A stretch of 6,915 nt of DNA from CAYRMV01 sp964425255 (lineage in GTDB: Bacteria; Bacteroidota; Bacteroidia; Flavobacteriales_D; Crocinitomicaceae), in assembly GCA_964425255.1 (NCBI GenBank), contig CAYRMV010000163.1:1-6915 (forward strand), given 5' to 3'. Below, one piece after another: positions 6,869 through 6,915 of this stretch. The notes beneath the pieces are model-generated. The model saw nothing but the letters and a program-made list of their open reading frames with translations, ran no database searches and was not told where the DNA came from. The translations under genes and the position numbers were made by a program. Position 1 is the first letter of the stretch. Each line of letters starts with the position of its first letter.

Positions 6869-6915
6869 TGCAAAAATCTGTGGAGCACTAAAAAAGTTAA
6901 GCGAAAATTTGTGTT

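Noticed and set aside
6867..6889. An AGTGC...GCACT inverted repeat as a second terminator
   Set aside because: The stem is only 5 bp with a 13-base loop and is followed by A residues rather than a T tract on the plus strand.

Overview
The window looks like ordinary chromosomal DNA from an AT-rich member of the Bacteroidota, most likely the order Flavobacteriales (inference). Four things point there: a GWxTD-domain exported protein, a DUF2520 Rossmann protein followed by a KdsC-type phosphatase, signal peptides ending in a Gln (FGQ, YSQ), and TAnnTTTG promoter boxes with no Shine-Dalgarno sequences that I can see. The genus cannot be fixed from the sequence alone.

Left block, plus strand (181-2569). 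A DUF2520/Rossmann NAD(P)-binding protein overlaps by 8 bases a KdsC-like HAD phosphatase, the KDO-8-phosphate phosphatase type of lipopolysaccharide core synthesis. After 39 bases comes an exported transglutaminase-like protein with an intact Cys-His-Asp triad. The first two are almost certainly co-transcribed. The third may be read through from them, as no convincing promoter lies in the gap. Bases 1-180 hold no gene I can support, only AT-rich DNA ending in a promoter box four bases before the first ATG.

Right block, minus strand (6480 down to 2573). An exported GWxTD-domain protein is followed by an overlapping or abutting family 2 glycosyltransferase. After a 76-base gap with its own promoter box comes ffh, the signal recognition particle GTPase. 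The two blocks converge, and the transglutaminase and ffh stop codons are only 3 bases apart with no terminator hairpin between them.

Right edge. A tRNA-Ser(UGA) is read on the plus strand, divergently from the GWxTD gene. It has a well-formed Bacteroidota promoter just before it and a strong intrinsic terminator just after it. Between the GWxTD start and the tRNA promoter (6481-6666) I see only AT-rich leader DNA. The last 86 bases hold a short GGATSAG heptamer repeat and no gene.

Functionally the window is a mix of housekeeping (SRP targeting, tRNA, KDO synthesis) and cell-envelope genes (glycosyltransferase, GWxTD protein, exported transglutaminase). I find no mobile element, CRISPR array, toxin-antitoxin pair or defence system. 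The points most worth a second look are the GWxTD/glycosyltransferase overlap, the exported transglutaminase behind kdsC, the probable leaderless start at 181 and the extremely short leader of the tRNA.
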